From assembly GCA_021464245.1 (NCBI GenBank), contig JADCRB010000006.1, positions 3,462,280-3,526,279 of the forward strand: a DNA stretch of 64,000 nt, in the 5' to 3' direction. The notes beneath the pieces were generated by a model that saw only the letters and a list, made by a program, of their open reading frames with translations, was not told where the DNA came from and did no database searches. Positions 62,427 to 64,000 of the stretch are shown piece after piece. Numbering within the stretch: position 1 is the first letter of the stretch; every line of letters starts with the position of its first letter. A program made the translations under genes and the position numbers. The stretch comes from Carallia brachiata (Eukaryota; Streptophyta; Magnoliopsida; Malpighiales; Rhizophoraceae).

Positions 62427-63288
62427 CAGGGACGGATCTAGGAAAAAATTTTAAGGGGGCAAATTATTTATGGGTAAAAAGAATAATAATATTCATATAT
62501 ATGATGAAAAATTAAAAAATTGTATAATTATTTTAAATAATAAATATTATAATTATATACGAGTTTTAATATTTTTAATTTATTTATTTATAATCAAATA
62601 TATTTTCATATAAATAATTATTTATTTAATCATTTACTTCTGTTGTGATTATGCAATATATTATTTATAATATTTATCATAAAAATATATTTTTTGTACC
62701 GTAACTATTGTAATCAATAAAATTAAAGTCAATTTTACAAATAAATATGTGTAGATCTACAATGTGTTTTTAGATATATCATTAATGTCCATTTATAACA
62801 ATTAGTTTTATTATAAGATAAAATATTTTTAAAACTGAATATAAAAATTAAAAATATTATTCAAATAATTTTGAAAATAAATAGAAATAAATTAATGAAA
62901 CCATTTTTTTATTTTTTATTTTTGTTAACAATGCAATTGGGAAGGTGAAAAAAGAATGTTCATTCAAAAGTCTTAATAAAGAAAAAAAAATTAAGAGCAA
63001 TCCAACCTTTAAAAGAAAAAAAAAAACAAAAAGGAAAAGCTTCAGTCAAACATATAAAGGAAGCTAAAATAAAAAGCGACAACATTAGTTAAGCCAGGGA
63101 AAAAAGAAAAACTAAATAAAGCATAAAAATGCGTTGGGCAAGGTTCGAACCGCGGACTAATGAGGGTTGCAAAGCACACTTGCCACTAGACTACACTGCA
63201 CCAGCTACTACAATTTTCATTAATTTATACTAATTTAAAAAAAGTTAGGGCAGCAACTATCCCTAATCCTTCGTTGGATCCGTCCCTG
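62427..63288. mobile_element. hAT-type non-autonomous element (862 bp) in the LINE ORF1
   Basis: Inverted ends CAGGGACGGATC and (right) GATCCGTCCCTG are perfect over 12 bp. The 8-bp flanks CCGCTAGT (62419-62426) and CCGCTACT (63289-63296) match at 7 of 8. Removing the element and one flank restores the ORF1 frame (AFRARPLLVDPKNT). The CAGGG start and 8-bp target fit hAT. AT-rich interior with a tRNA-like module near the right end; no transposase. Confidence 0.93.
63142..63193 (-). repeat. tRNA-like module inside the LINE-borne hAT element
   Basis: The minus strand reads TAGTCTAGTGG (a good A-box), 31 nt, then GGTTCGAACC (a perfect B-box core). It is the best-conserved of the tRNA-like modules in the window, but no full cloverleaf is evident. 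Confidence 0.6.
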
Positions 63289-64000
63289 CCGCTACTTGTG
63301 GATCCAAAAAATACCATTCACATTCAATGCCTGGATTTTTTGGACTCTATTGATGCTAATTTTGAATCCTACCGGAATAATGAACGTGATTTACGAAAGA
63401 CTACAGATTCATCTAGAAGTAACGGCCCTTCTCAAATATAGAAGCCGTTAAAAAGTGCTTCTATTGCGCACAAATCAGGAGTGATTTCCTGCAGTGACAT
63501 GCTTGCTCTTATGGTACAGCCGAATCAAGACTCATACTCTTTTCATGTTGTGCAATCCTTTCCCAGTCAGCATAATATACAACACACGACTTCAATGGGG
63601 CCAGCTATATAGAGTCCTAACTTCCACGTTGGAAACATCTTTCCTGTCACTGTGGCTGACGTGGCAAGCACTAAGGTAGGCCCTGAAAAGTTACTAAAAG
63701 CCACAACTACTGATTTTGTCGTGATTACACCCTCTACAGGGCAGCATCAAACCGTTGTGGGTAAAGAAAAGGGCTCAGCAGATGTCGTTGATCAACCTTC
63801 TCAAGCTTCTTGCTTGGTGCTTGATTGATACCGTGTCCTCAAAGACTAGCCTCAGAAGAGTTACCAGGAAGGGTGGTCAGTTCTCAATGGGTCAATATGC
63901 ATCAGTCATGGGAAAGAGGAAGATCTCCCCTCAATTCGAAGTAGATGATGTTGCACCTTGTCTCGATAATCAGAAGAAAGCTAAGAAGAGCCTGAAGTAT

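Larger units (their letters stand above)
61380..64000 (+). pseudogene. LINE (non-LTR retrotransposon) ORF1 remnant, runs off the window
   Basis: DUF4283-type ORF1: FNFIGSLWSGKSLNSCAFLT, LAWKPKKELDARELKPNQF, DNGPWFFDKHVL, TRASAIVLGNKIGSFVAVDE, RYLHFCVRFDVRNPL, then an intact CCHC knuckle CYCCSCLGHVFKDC (62137-62178, C-X2-C-X4-H-X4-C). The C-terminal, lysine-rich part continues to the window edge (MGKRKISPQFEVDD, NQKKAKKSLK). Stops and shifts occur throughout, e.g. near 61592 and 61770. Interrupted at 62427-63288. The reverse transcriptase ORF2 would lie beyond 64000. Confidence 0.85.

Noticed and set aside
63142..63193. Functional tRNA gene
   Set aside because: A and B boxes are present, but no convincing acceptor stem or cloverleaf; it lies within a hAT element.
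1..64000. CRISPR arrays, bacterial operons, organellar inserts
   Set aside because: No regular spacer-repeat arrays, no intronless gene runs and no recognisable plastid or mitochondrial gene segments seen.

Overview
This window is nuclear DNA from an unidentified flowering plant, most likely a woody eudicot. The evidence is AT-rich intergenic DNA, GT-AG introns, a photosystem gene with thylakoid-lumen targeting, a proanthocyanidin-pathway gene, a nerolidol/linalool-type terpene synthase and a dense layer of plant transposons. No bacterial, organellar or CRISPR features are present. Most conspicuous open reading frames longer than 60 codons are either exons of the genes below or chance frames in low-complexity DNA.

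Layout. 1-9.9 kb: a minus-strand terpene synthase (TPS-g/nerolidol synthase type) whose first four exons lie in the window, followed by a 5'-truncated, inactivated tandem copy (exons 4-7) split by a hAT-type element with a perfect 8-bp target duplication. A diverged ~1-kb direct repeat lies between them. 12.9-15.8 kb: complete six-exon anthocyanidin reductase (ANR, 336 aa, minus), with a Tourist-like MITE in intron 1 and a G-box next to a MYB core upstream. 16-25 kb: gene-poor DNA with microsatellites, a three-unit repeat and one unexplained coding-like stretch. 25.0-26.4 kb: complete three-exon PSBQ (oxygen-evolving enhancer 3, 240 aa, minus) with G-box and I-box upstream. 27.4-32.1 kb: degenerate gag-only Ty3/gypsy LTR retroelement, itself carrying a 1.24-kb hAT-like insertion in its left LTR. 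33.0-37.4 kb: intron-containing pseudogene of a KIN-14 (ATK/KATA-type) kinesin with another hAT-like insertion. 43.5-45.8 kb: CXXS1-type monocysteinic thioredoxin with a net frameshift in exon 1. 46.0-47.85 kb: a 1.84-kb fold-back Mutator-like element with a perfect 10-bp target duplication. 49.1-51.6 kb: bHLH subgroup IVc (ILR3-like) gene with two apparent 1-nt frameshifts and a GC-AG intron, convergent with a complete four-exon TauE/SafE-family membrane protein (51.998-55.311 kb, 470 aa, minus). 61.4-64.0 kb: degenerate LINE ORF1 (DUF4283 plus CCHC knuckle) interrupted by a fourth hAT-type element.

The genes do not form a functional cluster; they are ordinary neighbours on a chromosome arm. 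The most informative signal is transposon nesting. Four hAT-like elements sit inside other sequences with 8-bp target duplications still visible. For two of them, removing the element and one duplication copy restores an open exon or reading frame. Two of them carry a tRNA-like A-box/B-box module. I found no convincing undescribed enzymatic or defence system. All statements rest on reading by eye; no alignment or database search was run.
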